The notes under the pieces: generated by a model
Told to the model about the DNA's origin: nothing
Database searches by the model: none
The model's input: only the letters and a program-made list of their open reading frames with translations
Assembly (NCBI GenBank): GCA_008636105.1
Contig: VSDH01000028.1
Coordinates: 447-43,210, forward strand
Direction of reading: 5' to 3'
Length of the DNA: 42,764 nt
Source of the DNA: Candidatus Scalindua sediminis
GTDB lineage: Bacteria; Planctomycetota; Brocadiia; Brocadiales; Scalinduaceae
Shown: piece by piece, positions 1 through 9,329 of the stretch
Numbering within the stretch: the stretch's first letter is position 1
How the letters are laid out: each line of letters starts with the position of its first letter
Translations under genes and position numbers: made by a program

Positions 1-481
1 AAATGACATAAAGATCACAGCTAAGGAATAAAGTGTATGGCAGTTCAGGTTCTTTTACTTTTACATGTTATAGGTTTTTGGAACATTCATAAATGTGAGG
101 CTGGACAGGATAAAGATAGGATGTATTGATGGTATGGTTAAGGCTGGAATCTTGTTTTACAAAAGCATCAATTAGACATGAAAAAATTTTTTATTCGCAC
201 CTGTGTTCAGTTGAAATATGTGGTTTAAATACAAAAAGTGTGCAATTATACAGAAGTGTGCAATTATACAGAAGTGTGCAATTATACAGAAGTGTGCAAT
301 TGCACAGTTAGGGATACTCTGTAAAGAATTCTTTTTCTTGTCTACATGAGGACAAGTTTTTTAAGCAATTTTAGTGAAAGTAGTTAATAGAAAGTAGAGA
401 GTAAAGCGAAAAGTTTATGCATCTTTCTACTTTCTTCTCTCTGCTAATGCAAAATGTTCCTTTGGTTTCAGCTATATTTTA
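1..481. other. AT-rich left edge, no gene recognised
   Basis: I see no convincing coding sequence here. The one open frame (126-311) ends in a low-complexity repeat of the peptide SVQLYR, which is only the translation of the tandem DNA repeat at 236-307. The stretch lies downstream of the response regulator gene, which is transcribed leftward and stops at 482. Confidence 0.6.
236..307. repeat. 18 bp tandem repeat, four units
   Basis: The unit AAGTGTGCAATTATACAG occurs at 236-253, 254-271 and 272-289, and in a diverged form at 290-307. In the fourth unit the centre becomes GTGCAATTGCAC, a perfect 12 bp palindrome. It lies about 175 bp beyond the stop codon of the leftward response regulator gene. 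The function is unknown; it could be a protein-binding array or simple slippage. Confidence 0.9.
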
Positions 482-2200
482 CTATAAATCCTCATTCTTA
501 GTTATATTGTACTCTTCAATCTTCAAGTAGATTGTTCTACGGCCCATACCGAGCAGCCTTGCGGCTTTTGCCTTGTTCCAATCAGTCTTTTCTAATGCCT
601 GAATAATTGCCTCTCGTTCATTGTGTTTCTTTTCTTCTTTGGGTTGAACATTAGCAGGACTAACGCCTCCAAAATCTGATGGAAGATTATCTATAGTGAT
701 GATGGGCTTATTGCAGAGGACAAAGGCATACTCCAGCGTATGCTGGAGTTCCCTGACATTACCCGGCCACTTGTAATCCATAAATATCTTTTGTACATCC
801 GTAGATATGGATTTAACATTCTTATTTAATTTCCTGTTGAGCCTTTTTACAAAATGATCCACCAAAATTGGAATGTCTTCACACCTATCCCTAAGCGGTG
901 GCATAGTTAATTCTACTACCTTCAACCGTTGATACAGATCCTCCCGGATTTTCCCATTCCTGACCATTTTGCGAAGGTCCTGATTCGTGGCTGCTATCAC
1001 CCTAACATCTACTTTAATTGGAGTTGAATCACCAACACATTCAAACTCCATCTCTTGAAGCACCCTTAATAAACGTAATTGCATCGTGCTCGATATGGCT
1101 CCTATTTCATCTAAAAAAATGGTGCCACCATCAGCCTTTTGAAATCTACCTATCCTATCTCCAACAGCTCCGGTATATGCGCCTTTAACATGTCCAAATA
1201 GTTCACTTTCTAAAAGATTGTCAGACAAAGTGGCACAATTTACCACAACAAAAGGATTTCTAATATCCTTTTTATAGTAATGCAATGCTTTAGCCACCAG
1301 CTCCTTTCCCGTACCGCTTTCACCCGTAATCAAGACCGTAGTCTTGGTGTTAGCCAGAATCTCAATGAAAGAATAAATCTTTTGCATCTTATCACTCTTG
1401 CTTACCATATTATGGAACTGCTGGCGTTCATGTAGATTACTCTCAAGATCAACCAACCGAGTTTCATCCTTAACAACCATGACACAACCGTTGATTTTCT
1501 CCTGAGAATCAAGAAGTGGGTAGGTGTTTATACTAACAACACGTCTCTCTCGACTTTGATTATTACATTCAAAACGGCTTCTTTCTGCGGGGAGTTTTGT
1601 ATTGTTGGTCTCCTTAAGGGCTTCAAGGCACTTTCCACTGCATCCTTTTATAAAAGATTCAAACTTATTCCCTTTGGCCTCTTTACTATTTGGAAGTCCA
1701 CATATATGTTCGGCAGCCTTATTGAGTTCGAGTATTCTAAGCTCCTTATCTACCGTTATAATTCCATCCTTAACGCTCTTGAAGATAGCCTCGAGATTTG
1801 ATTTGTATTTGACATTTTCTTCAACAAGTGTCTTGTGTTGTAATGCCTTTTTGACAGTACGTATTAGGATTTCGTTTTTTACCGGTTTGGCTAGGTAATC
1901 GTACGCATCCAGGCGAACAGCCTCAGATGCAGTCTCAATAGTAGGGTAGCCTGTGATAAAAATCACGGGACAGGCTAGTTTCTTTTCCTTTATTTCTCGC
2001 AAGACATCAATTCCTGTATCACCACCCATGATAATATCTGTAACTATCAGATCAAAATCCTCATGGGCTATTTTATGCTTAGCCTCTTTGATGTCATTAC
2101 TAGTAGAAACCTCATATCCCTCATTTGAAAAAAGTCTTCCCAACGTAAATGTAATCGTTGGTTCATCATCGATTATGAGGATTTTTGCTTTTAATCCCAT
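482..2200 (-). CDS. sigma-54-dependent response regulator (REC-PAS-AAA-Fis)
   Basis: This is a 572-residue NtrC-type transcription activator. The receiver domain (about 1-120) has acidic residues D11/D12, the phosphoacceptor D55 in VTDIIM, and K105. A PAS-like domain (about 135-250) contains several cysteines. The AAA+ domain (about 265-500) shows Walker A GESGTGKE (293-300), the sigma-54 contact loop GAYTGA (340-345) and Walker B IFLDEI. A Fis-type helix-turn-helix ends the protein (about 528-565). The histidine kinase gene lies upstream on the same strand, 227 bp away, and is its probable partner. Targets are unknown. A sigma-54-like promoter at 5391-5406 is a possible local target, but that is inference. 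Confidence 0.95.
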   Translation of the reverse strand: MGLKAKILIIDDEPTITFTLGRLFSNEGYEVSTSNDIKEAKHKIAHEDFDLIVTDIIMGGDTGIDVLREIKEKKLACPVIFITGYPTIETASEAVRLDAYDYLAKPVKNEILIRTVKKALQHKTLVEENVKYKSNLEAIFKSVKDGIITVDKELRILELNKAAEHICGLPNSKEAKGNKFESFIKGCSGKCLEALKETNNTKLPAERSRFECNNQSRERRVVSINTYPLLDSQEKINGCVMVVKDETRLVDLESNLHERQQFHNMVSKSDKMQKIYSFIEILANTKTTVLITGESGTGKELVAKALHYYKKDIRNPFVVVNCATLSDNLLESELFGHVKGAYTGAVGDRIGRFQKADGGTIFLDEIGAISSTMQLRLLRVLQEMEFECVGDSTPIKVDVRVIAATNQDLRKMVRNGKIREDLYQRLKVVELTMPPLRDRCEDIPILVDHFVKRLNRKLNKNVKSISTDVQKIFMDYKWPGNVRELQHTLEYAFVLCNKPIITIDNLPSDFGGVSPANVQPKEEKKHNEREAIIQALEKTDWNKAKAARLLGMGRRTIYLKIEEYNITKNEDL

Positions 2201-2427
2201 TTGAGAACAATTTTCTGAATTTCAGGATGTTTCGTTGTGAGAACACACCGAAGCATCAAAATGTAACAAGTAGGGTGGATTACCTGTCCCCACGAAAATG
2301 CACGTCGGGCAGGCGACCGCGTCCGGGCGGGCTCCCGAAATACAGGGCACAAAGCATAAGGATTGACTCAAAGCTTTCAACACATCTACGTTCCCAAGCA
2401 AAGCTTGGGAACGAGAAACTCTTAAAT
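2201..2427. repeat. intergenic GC tract and strong hairpin
   Basis: The gap between the kinase and regulator genes holds a GC-rich tract (about 2280-2345) with words such as GTCGGGCAGG that recur near 10,680. It also holds a near-perfect hairpin at 2389-2413: the 11 bp arms CGTTCCCAAGC and GCTTGGGAACG around an AAA loop. The hairpin sits just past the kinase stop codon but has no clear T-run, so its role as a terminator is uncertain. Confidence 0.75.
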
Positions 2428-4383
2428 CTATAATTTGTTTACCGGAAGACTGATAATCATCTTCGTAAACTCTCCTTCAGCACTATCTATCTCTATCTTA
2501 CCATCATTATCCTTAATTATATTATTACAGATACTCAAGCCCAGGCCGGTTCCCTTGCTTTTCGGTTTAGTAGTAAAAAATGGATTCATTACCCTATCTA
2601 TGTTATCATTAGGTATTCCCTTACCTCTATCATAAAATATGACCTGAATATGTGGACAATCATTAATCATTACCTCTCCGACTATTATCTCAATTATATT
2701 ATTCTTATGTGCGCCAGAATATTTTTCGTTTAATGTATATCGTGCATTATTTATGATATTCAAAAAGACCTGCTGTATCTGTTGTGGGTATACAATGATT
2801 TCTGGTAGGTTTGTGGGTATATATGCCTTTACATTAATACCTTCTTTCCGCATCATAGCCCTAGTTAACGTAAGCGTGTCAGATATTATTTCATGTATAT
2901 TGCAACTACTCTTAACATCTTCTTTATCCCTGGAGAAAGAAAGAAGACTTCTTGTTACATCAGCAACGCGGTTAGATTCCTTTAAAATCATATTGATAAT
3001 ACTGTGGTCCACTTCTTTAATATCTTTAGACTCCTCAAGTAATAATTGGGCACAATTGATAATTCCATATATGGGGTTGTTGATTTCATGAGCCACACTT
3101 GCCGATAGTAATCCCATTTGTACCGTTTGACACGTCCGCATTGATTCAGTCTGTAAGGCCGTTTCTTCTGTTATGTCTTTGCATATCTCTATTACGTTGT
3201 TCGCTTTACCATTTTCATCTTTTGTAGGAAAAGCATATAAATCCCAAAATCGGTCATCTGAGGTTGAGAATTGAATATTTTCCGTTTTTCCTGTTTGAAA
3301 ACATTTTAATGTCGGACAGTCGTAACAGGGAATAGAACGGTTAAACAACACTTTATAACAGTATTGGCCTTTGATGTCAGAAATTTCCTTTCCAAACATG
3401 TCTGTAGTGCTATGATTTGTCCATAATATTTTCAGTTCAGGAGATAGCTTAATTAATGGTTCGTCTATGGCATCCAGAATGATGTGAAATTCTCGTGAAA
3501 GCCCTCGGAATTTACTTTCACTTTCACGCAGCTCCATCTCTGCCCGCTTGCGCTCGGTGATGACAGTAATCTGGTAGAGGGAAAAACCCAACAAGGGGAT
3601 GAGATAACCTAAAACTTTGTATAAGTGAGCGATGTCGAAGAATGGATCGTAGAGCAGTTTAGAGAACGACATCAACACCTGGCCTACCATGTTTATGCCA
3701 ATCGAAAGAGATATCCACCATGTAAGTGTAGTTCGGTCCCGGTTGTACTTCCAGAGAAAACCGCCAAGGGCGATAGCGAAAATTATGGCAGATATAAAAT
3801 CTACGGGTCTGGATATGAATTTCTCTGGATAGATGAATGAAGGCAAAGGGATGTGGAAAGCTACTGTTGTGATTATGATCGTAATCACAAACATAATAGG
3901 GCAAATCAACAACGTCTCCCTCTTAGAGTTTCGAGTATCCATCAGAAAGGCAGGAATGAATATAATGACGGCGGGAATCAACGCATGCATGAACCGACCG
4001 GCCACATAGGTGCCTGGGACGAACCGATCAAGCGAAGAGGCTGGCAACCCTGTCCAGTCTCGCTCAATGGAGAAAGACAACACACCGTGGACAAGATCCT
4101 CAGCGCCATTGATGAAAAAAGCAAGGCCAAGGAACAGGTGGAATCGATTAAAAAGTGCCCAAAAGTGTACAATAAAGACAAAACCCGCAACAAGACCGAA
4201 TAAGGCACCCACCACCTCAATCGTTGCGTGAATATCAGCGCTCCCCTTATATTTCGATACTATCAGTAAAGGATAAGTAGAGCCAAAAAACGCTATCATT
4301 ACACCTAACACTATAAAATAAATACGTTTCTGGGCACGGGAATGTATTGCCAAATCAATACTTTCCATTGGATTGCCTTCCAA
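2428..4383 (-). CDS. membrane sensor histidine kinase with Cys-rich PAS domain
   Basis: This 651-residue kinase starts with a multi-spanning membrane region (about 20-272, seven to eight hydrophobic segments, MASE-like in layout). A PAS domain (about 295-405) follows, carrying C342, C353, C356 and C361 in a CYDCP context that could bind metal or sense redox. The HisKA H-box is AHEINNP with phospho-acceptor H432. The ATPase domain has the N-box (NIINNAR), G1 (DRGKGIP) and G2 (GTGLGLS) motifs. The downstream gene on the same strand encodes an NtrC-type regulator, so the two probably form a two-component system acting on sigma-54 promoters. The signal is unknown. A second in-frame ATG five codons in is an alternative start. 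Confidence 0.93.
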   Translation of the reverse strand: MEGNPMESIDLAIHSRAQKRIYFIVLGVMIAFFGSTYPLLIVSKYKGSADIHATIEVVGALFGLVAGFVFIVHFWALFNRFHLFLGLAFFINGAEDLVHGVLSFSIERDWTGLPASSLDRFVPGTYVAGRFMHALIPAVIIFIPAFLMDTRNSKRETLLICPIMFVITIIITTVAFHIPLPSFIYPEKFISRPVDFISAIIFAIALGGFLWKYNRDRTTLTWWISLSIGINMVGQVLMSFSKLLYDPFFDIAHLYKVLGYLIPLLGFSLYQITVITERKRAEMELRESESKFRGLSREFHIILDAIDEPLIKLSPELKILWTNHSTTDMFGKEISDIKGQYCYKVLFNRSIPCYDCPTLKCFQTGKTENIQFSTSDDRFWDLYAFPTKDENGKANNVIEICKDITEETALQTESMRTCQTVQMGLLSASVAHEINNPIYGIINCAQLLLEESKDIKEVDHSIINMILKESNRVADVTRSLLSFSRDKEDVKSSCNIHEIISDTLTLTRAMMRKEGINVKAYIPTNLPEIIVYPQQIQQVFLNIINNARYTLNEKYSGAHKNNIIEIIVGEVMINDCPHIQVIFYDRGKGIPNDNIDRVMNPFFTTKPKSKGTGLGLSICNNIIKDNDGKIEIDSAEGEFTKMIISLPVNKL

Positions 4384-4835
4384 AAATTAGGTTTTCATTG
4401 ATGAGTTTATGTATAGTATCTCTTTTCAATTAAAATTATAAAAAAGCTTTTTCATTCCCGAATACCATAATAATATATAACGTCCAAAATGCAATATTCT
4501 TTTTTTATGAAAAACCTATTTATACCTCTCGAAAATTCTATAACCTATTGAAATTTAATCAAGTTGCGAAGACAGCGAGGACATTTCCCTTTGTAATACT
4601 TTGCTGTGTTATTGTAAATACGTGCATACACGTTACAACATACAAAATAAATTCCCAAGAATTTTTTTTGTTTGCTGAATTTGCCATTTCCGTGGAATTA
4701 TTTTCTTCCATATCCATATTTTCTTGCCGAAATTAGTTGGCACAAACAGTCATTGGCAATTCCGCAACAGCGGAAGTTCCATCCGACAAAGCTGACTAAG
4801 CTAAGCTCAGCTTTGACTTAGCTCTGAGGACAGGC

Positions 4836-4876
4836 AGGTGGGAATCTATATTTATAAGTATTCCGGATTCCCACCT
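4836..4876. repeat. 11 bp inverted repeat
   Basis: The arms AGGTGGGAATC (4836-4846) and GATTCCCACCT (4866-4876) are perfectly complementary around a 19 nt AT-rich loop. They lie about 450 bp upstream of the kinase start. No T-tract follows on either strand, so a terminator is not supported. Confidence 0.8.
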
Positions 4877-5064
4877 CCAGGGGGAAAATAAAAGAGAACT
4901 ACTTTTCTCGCCATGGCGAGGTTACGCAACAACTTTGCTTTTGGTGGGTTAATAACTGCCTGTCCCAGCCTACCGTCAGACAGACACGTCTACATTTCTA
5001 AGAGTGAAAAATTTGTGGAATATGCATTGAAATTTATTTTTTAATTAGCGCCTACGGCGGACTT

Positions 5065-5101
5065 TGATGCGAAGGGTGGGCATTGTCGACCCTTCGCATC
5101 A
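5065..5101. repeat. 13 bp stem hairpin
   Basis: TGATGCGAAGGGT (5065-5077) pairs perfectly with ACCCTTCGCATCA (5089-5101) around an 11 nt loop. Weaker flanking complementarity (GCCT near 5051 and AAGGC near 5104) extends the structure. It is immediately followed by a second long hairpin. Confidence 0.85.
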
Positions 5102-5107
5102 TCAAGG

Positions 5108-5186
5108 CTAAAGCCATGAGTTACATACCAACCAGTTGATTCGAAGCCGATGCACCATAATTACGGAATGTAACTCATATCTTTAG
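5108..5186. ncRNA. long hairpin, possible structured RNA
   Basis: CTAAAG (5108-5113) and CTTTAG (5181-5186) form an outer stem. A two-base mismatch on each side separates it from an 11 bp perfect stem, ATGAGTTACAT (5116-5126) with ATGTAACTCAT (5168-5178), closing a 41 nt loop. With the preceding hairpin it lies downstream of the leftward sigma-54-like promoter. I do not recognise a known RNA family. A DNA-level structure such as a transposon end is equally possible. Confidence 0.35.
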
Positions 5187-5390
5187 GTTTGAGTCTCTTA
5201 GAATAATCTAAGGACTTAACTATCATAGACTTAAAATGGAAATTCCTATATAATTAAATTAGTTATTTTTTTTAACAACTAAAACAGTTACAGGATTTTT
5301 AATAAATTTTATTTACAGTTATATCTTTCAATCACAAAGCAAAAAATTTTTGACCAATTTTGGCAAAAAAGTAATTTTTCAATAATGAGG

Positions 5391-5406
5391 GCAAAAATCG
5401 TGCCAA
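5391..5406 (-). promoter_or_regulatory. sigma-54-like promoter, leftward
   Basis: Read on the minus strand the site is TTGGCACGATTTTTGC. It has the -24 GG and -12 GC elements at the required spacing and matches the consensus TGGCACG-N4-TTTGC almost completely. Transcription would start near 5379 and run towards the sensor kinase gene, about 1 kb away, through the two hairpins at 5065-5186. No smaller gene is visible between. Confidence 0.6.
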
Positions 5407-5542
5407 AGGCATGTCCGCTTCAGGCATGACATTAATCCATTTCCGACTCGGCGTTAGGAAAATTATGGAATCAACTCTTCGACTTTCCCCGAACTCATGG
5501 ACGGGGTTTGCTCAGGGTTGATACTAAGCGGCGTTTTTTTAT

Positions 5543-5563
5543 CCCCGCCTTGAAAAGGCGGGG
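5543..5563. repeat. GC palindrome past the TauE remnant
   Basis: CCCCGCCTT, a three-base loop and AAGGCGGGG form a perfect stem about 20 bp beyond the stop codon of the leftward TauE remnant. The wider sequence (GCGGCG near 5530, CGCCGT near 5571) extends the pairing. On the minus strand the hairpin is followed by A residues rather than T, so it is not a canonical terminator. Confidence 0.75.
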
Positions 5564-5582
5564 TTTGAGCGCCGTCGAAGTA

Positions 5583-6071
5583 TCAAATAAAAAGTTTTAT
5601 TACCATTGCAATAACACAGATTGTAAGTACTAAACGTATCCATCGCTCACCCTTGGCAACAGCCCAATGGCTGCCAATCCAACCCCCAAGACCCATCCCT
5701 GCAGCCAGGCCTAATCCCACAGTCCAATATACCTTATCATAGAAAACAAACACAATTAATGCAAATATGGTATACATACCTACAATAAATACCTTGTGAC
5801 TATTAGTATCCACAAGATTTAATCCCGTAATCGTGGTCAGGGCAGCAATAATTATAAAACCAACACCAACCTGAATAAACCCGCCATAGATTCCAATAAA
5901 AAAGAAGACGATCATAGTAATAATAAGATGGCTGCGTCCTAAACTAATTAGACTACCACCACCATCTTGACGATTATCACGCCATCTTTTAGCGGGATTC
6001 CGATAACTCTTTAAGGAAAGTAAAAAGGCAGATAGCCTTTTCCCTAATTTTGCTGTCGCTACTGGTTCCAA
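5583..6071 (-). pseudogene. C-terminal half of a TauE/SafE-family permease
   Basis: Residues from about 48 onward match the second half of TauE/SafE (sulfite exporter family) proteins: hydrophobic segments with GIYGGFIQVGVGF, then GLGLAAGMGLGGWIG and KGERWIR. Full-length family members have about 250 residues in two homologous halves, whereas only about 115 here are recognisable. The longest open frame begins at a TTG without a clear ribosome binding site, and no in-frame ATG lies upstream. The first 45 residues look non-native. This is most likely a truncated remnant; a functional half-size protein is less likely. Confidence 0.7.
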
Positions 6072-6595
6072 ATGGTTCCATTGGTTCTTCTTGTTGATTA
6101 GGCATGGAAATGATAAGAAATTACTTTTGAATTGGTAAAAATATTAAAACAAAATATCACCAAAATACAAACTTTTTATCATATTTTACCCCAACGAACA
6201 TAATAGGGCATAAGAAGGACAGCGACCATTATTGATTCATGCAAGTATACCCATGACACTGCAATTTATATCCAAACAAAAATTTCTAATAGGATTGCTA
6301 GTTGAGTAGACACTTTTTGTAAATATAAATTTATGTGAAAAGACTTACTTGTTTATACAAGCAAGTTATATTTGATTTGATGGTATTAAAATGTGATGAA
6401 AGAGGCTTGATGTTCCTTTCCGCCTGATATTATAAAAGAGTGGGTTTGGATTGCAATGGAAATCATGGGCCCCCGCTGCTTTCTTGCACCGTTAAGTCCC
6501 GCTTTACGGGAGTAAACAAGAAGCGGGGGTAAACTGGGTGTGGTTAGTTTATCAGGGACACATCTCATTTTTCCTTATGCATTAGAAAAATGTCC
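6072..6595. repeat. non-coding gap with nested GC hairpin
   Basis: No gene is supported. At 6470-6529 lies a nested hairpin: CCCCCGCT...TTCTTG (6470-6486) pairs with CAAGAAGCGGGGG (6517-6529) and encloses an inner CCCG/CGGG hairpin (6498-6510). The inner part, with GTTAAGTCCCGC, is found inverted inside the nested repeat at 8238-8336, so both belong to one dispersed family. Confidence 0.7.
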
Positions 6596-8159
6596 TTAAT
6601 TATCTCTAAATCCATTCTCAATGATTTCTTTGATACTTTTTAACACCTCTACATTATCATCACAGTCTTCATGCGTCCTGGCCGTTATTCTCCAACCTTG
6701 TGCTGCTTCTTGTCCAGCCGGCGAGAATGCTATTTTAACCTTTCCTGTTGGGTTTTCGTACCCCAGGAAACTCTCTACATTTCTGACTTCAACATATTCC
6801 CTGCCATAATCAAAGCGTTCATCCAATAAATACATTTGCATCCCTACAAGAGGCTTATCGTGATATTCGTATGGAGGTTCATTTTCAGGTTTGCAATTAG
6901 GTTGTTGTTCGGAATAATAGCGTGTTGGCTCTGCAATAGAAGAAACCAGATATAACAAAGAGCTGGAATAAGCGAAAGATGCTAATTTATCTTTTCTCTC
7001 ATACTTTTTGCCCAAAGTAAACATCCTGAATTTTCCTATTTTGTCACCCCGCAACATCTATTGTATGGCTGAACCTTTCGAATGTACAAGCAGGCGCTTC
7101 AAAGATCACATCAAACTCGAAGTTAGCCAATGAAGGATACTTGTCCTCTTTGGCTGCTTCCTCCAATAAATTACATATAAAAACGACACCTGTACTATGT
7201 CCTACAAGGATAACCCTTATGTCTTGTTGTTGTTGTTGTCTTTTGTTTACCAGGTCGTTAAGTTCTATTAAAAATGCCGTCCCGCCATATGTTTCTTCCT
7301 TTGGGGTTCCATCGTTATCAAAGGGAAAAACAGTATTACATTTCATTGTCCCCCAACCATCTTTTGCCACCTTGCTGGCATCTTTAACACTATTCCAGAT
7401 TTCTTCCTGCATAGTTACTGTTAAACGATGATGTCTTCCCATAATGCTTCTTTGAAGTACACGGTAATAAACCACTGAAACAACTTCATCTGGACACACT
7501 GCTCCAGGGTTTTCTCTCTGACAATTATTTAATTCATTTGTTGCATTTTCTATTTCTCTCTCTATCTCTTCTTTCAGTTCTCTTTGCTTGGTAGAAGACC
7601 ACGTTCTATATTTCTCGGTATAAGCATTCAATGGATCTTTCAAAGGCAGAGGACCAACTTCATTTAAAAACTCTTCAATTATGCTCTTTGCCTCCTTTAC
7701 CCTTAAAATTTTGTTTTTTATTTTTTTATATATTTCTCTTATTTTAGCTTCATCAAGATCCCCCAGCATAGACACAAGGGTTGTAAGGAAGTCTGACTCC
7801 CAGATAAAAAAGATGGGGTATGCTCTTTTTTTACCTGTATCTACATCTAAATCTTCATATACTTCAAACATACTTTTGTTGAATCCGGCTGGGTCAATCT
7901 TTTTCATTGGGTTTTTATATGCAGCATTACTAGATACCAGACCGCCATGAAAATGCGCTACGACTATTTGCACATTTTCACTTTCTATCTTGTTAAATAT
8001 ATTACTAATATCTTCTCTTGTAGTATTATCTGTAAGCTTACCTTCACTCAAATGGATATAATGCCCATCAGGAACTTTTTCATCTTCACATCCTTTCATC
8101 GAAACAGTGAGAGTAGGAATTACTATTAAGAAGCAAATAAGACTGATAATCTTTTTCAT
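6596..8159 (-). pseudogene. secreted alpha/beta-hydrolase, one-base frameshift
   Basis: The first frame (8159-7044, about 371 residues) has a hydrophobic N-terminal signal with a cysteine just after it (C22, a poor lipobox). The nucleophile elbow GHSTG precedes the strand DVIFEAPA, typical of alpha/beta-hydrolases. It stops after HTIDVAG. The second frame (to 6596) continues with DKIGKFRMFTLG and a further 140 residues that read as the normal C-terminus. Removing one G from the run at 7047-7050 joins VAG to DKIGKF and gives an ORF of about 520 residues. The ATG at 8159 is preferred over the TTG at 8162. The frameshift could be real decay or a homopolymer sequencing error. Substrate unknown. 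Confidence 0.75.
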
Positions 8160-8237
8160 CAAGACATCTTTCCTTTCATCTTTCTATTTTTAGAAAGTCT
8201 GATTATAATATTGACTGTCCCCTATCTATTTGTCTCA

Positions 8238-8336
8238 CCCCCATTCCTTGCACCGTGGCGGCGAAAGTCGCGGCTCCCGCGGCACGCTGCTTCCTCCCGC
8301 AAAAGCGGGACTTAACGGCAAGGAAGCATTGGGGGG
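8238..8336. repeat. GC hairpin repeat with another repeat nested inside
   Basis: The outer arms CCCCCATTCCTTGC (8238-8251) and GCAAGGAAGCATTGGGG (from 8318) match the simple hairpin at 10504-10539. There only TTCC separates the arms; here 66 bp do. The inserted part includes the 24 bp module shared with 30067-30090 and 42503-42526 (here 8259-8282, inverted) and a CCCGC/GCGGG hairpin shared with 6498-6510. Confidence 0.85.
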
Positions 8337-8351
8337 CGGGTCCCTATTTTC

Positions 8352-9329
8352 TTATTCGGGATATTTATCTTTTGTTTTACTTATAATAGGAACTAGTATA
8401 TCTGATTCCAAATCTTCTCTTTGACTCTCATATCTGGAAAAAAGCTCATGAAGTTTCTTCAAAATATTACATATTTCTTTGCCCACATTCGGAGATATCA
8501 TGGCCCTTGTAGGATATTTTCGATGCCCCCATAACCTTTCTTGCACAGCCAATTGGTGTTCGGTCAGGATGCGGTCAGAACTGTAATATTGTGTATCCAT
8601 AAAGTCCGGAAAAAATTCCCATATCTCTTCATCATCTGTTTCTAAAGGCAAATGGGCCAATCTACTAACTGAGGAATGAACGATTGTGATTAAGGGTCTT
8701 CTTATTTCAGTTTTTTCCACAATTTCCATTGGTATTATTCCATCCCAGTCTTTACTAAAACCTTCTACAATGTATTGTCTCCCTGCCTTATCTATTAGTT
8801 GATACCACACATGTGCCTTTCCAACCGCATCCCGCTTGTCAATTACCCATCCCCATGTGATTTCGGCATTTCTTTGGTTTGGGGGAAGTTGTGAAAAGAA
8901 ATGAAATACTGCATCCTCACAGTCTCCCTTCTTTAACCTGATGGTTTCCAAAGGTGTTTGCCAGAAATCAGTCTTATTTGGCTCTGGTGTATATTCGATA
9001 TTGAAGGCTATATTCTTGTATGCTTCATATATATAAGTGCCATTATCAAACGTTTCCTCACACCACTCCTTATATAAAAAATTATCTTTTGATTTTTCTT
9101 CATCCTCAATGTAAAGGTATGTGTCCGGTACAGGTTTATAACTAGGTTTTGATAAATTCTGGTTACTTGTGTATGTCAAAACGTTGCCTGAATTATTGGG
9201 ATATGTGTCATTTCAACAAATTATCCTATCGTAATCGTCTCTTCCGTTGCCACTTGCCGTAGGATAAAGACCGAAAACTGTTAATAGAAGTGTTGCCATA
9301 AAAAACAATGGTACTAATTGTCTGTCCAT
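8352..9329 (-). pseudogene. secreted transglutaminase-like protein split by in-frame TGA
   Basis: A strong ribosome binding site (AGAGGAG) precedes ATG at 9327-9329. This opens a 38-codon frame with a signal peptide (MDRQLVPLFFMATLLLTVFG). The frame ends at TGA (9213-9215) and continues in the same frame for 287 more codons. The downstream part carries transglutaminase/BTLCP-like motifs: KKGDCEDAVFHF with the likely catalytic Cys, and GKAHVWYQL with the likely His. Without the signal segment, the longest frame would have to start at TTG 9179 with no ribosome binding site. So this was one secreted thiol-hydrolase gene, now interrupted or read through. The neighbouring hydrolase gene is also broken. 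Confidence 0.75.

Larger units (their letters stand above)
4384..5582. other. 1.2 kb gene-less stretch upstream of the sensor kinase
   Basis: No convincing gene is visible in about 1.2 kb. The stretch contains an inverted repeat at 4836-4876, two strong hairpins at 5065-5101 and 5108-5186, a sigma-54-like promoter at 5391-5406 pointing leftward, and a GC palindrome at 5543-5563. A leader RNA or small RNA transcribed leftward towards the kinase gene is possible. Confidence 0.6.

Noticed and set aside
236..307. CRISPR or coding repeat
   Set aside because: The units are contiguous without spacers, and the short ORF across them lacks support.
4738..4760. Sigma-54 promoter at TTGGCAC near 4736
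   Set aside because: The -12 GC element is not at the required distance.
5543..5563. Intrinsic terminator of the TauE remnant
   Set aside because: On the transcribed strand the hairpin is followed by A residues rather than T.
8238..8336. CRISPR array
   Set aside because: The repeats are inverted and nested, not regularly spaced direct repeats with unique spacers.
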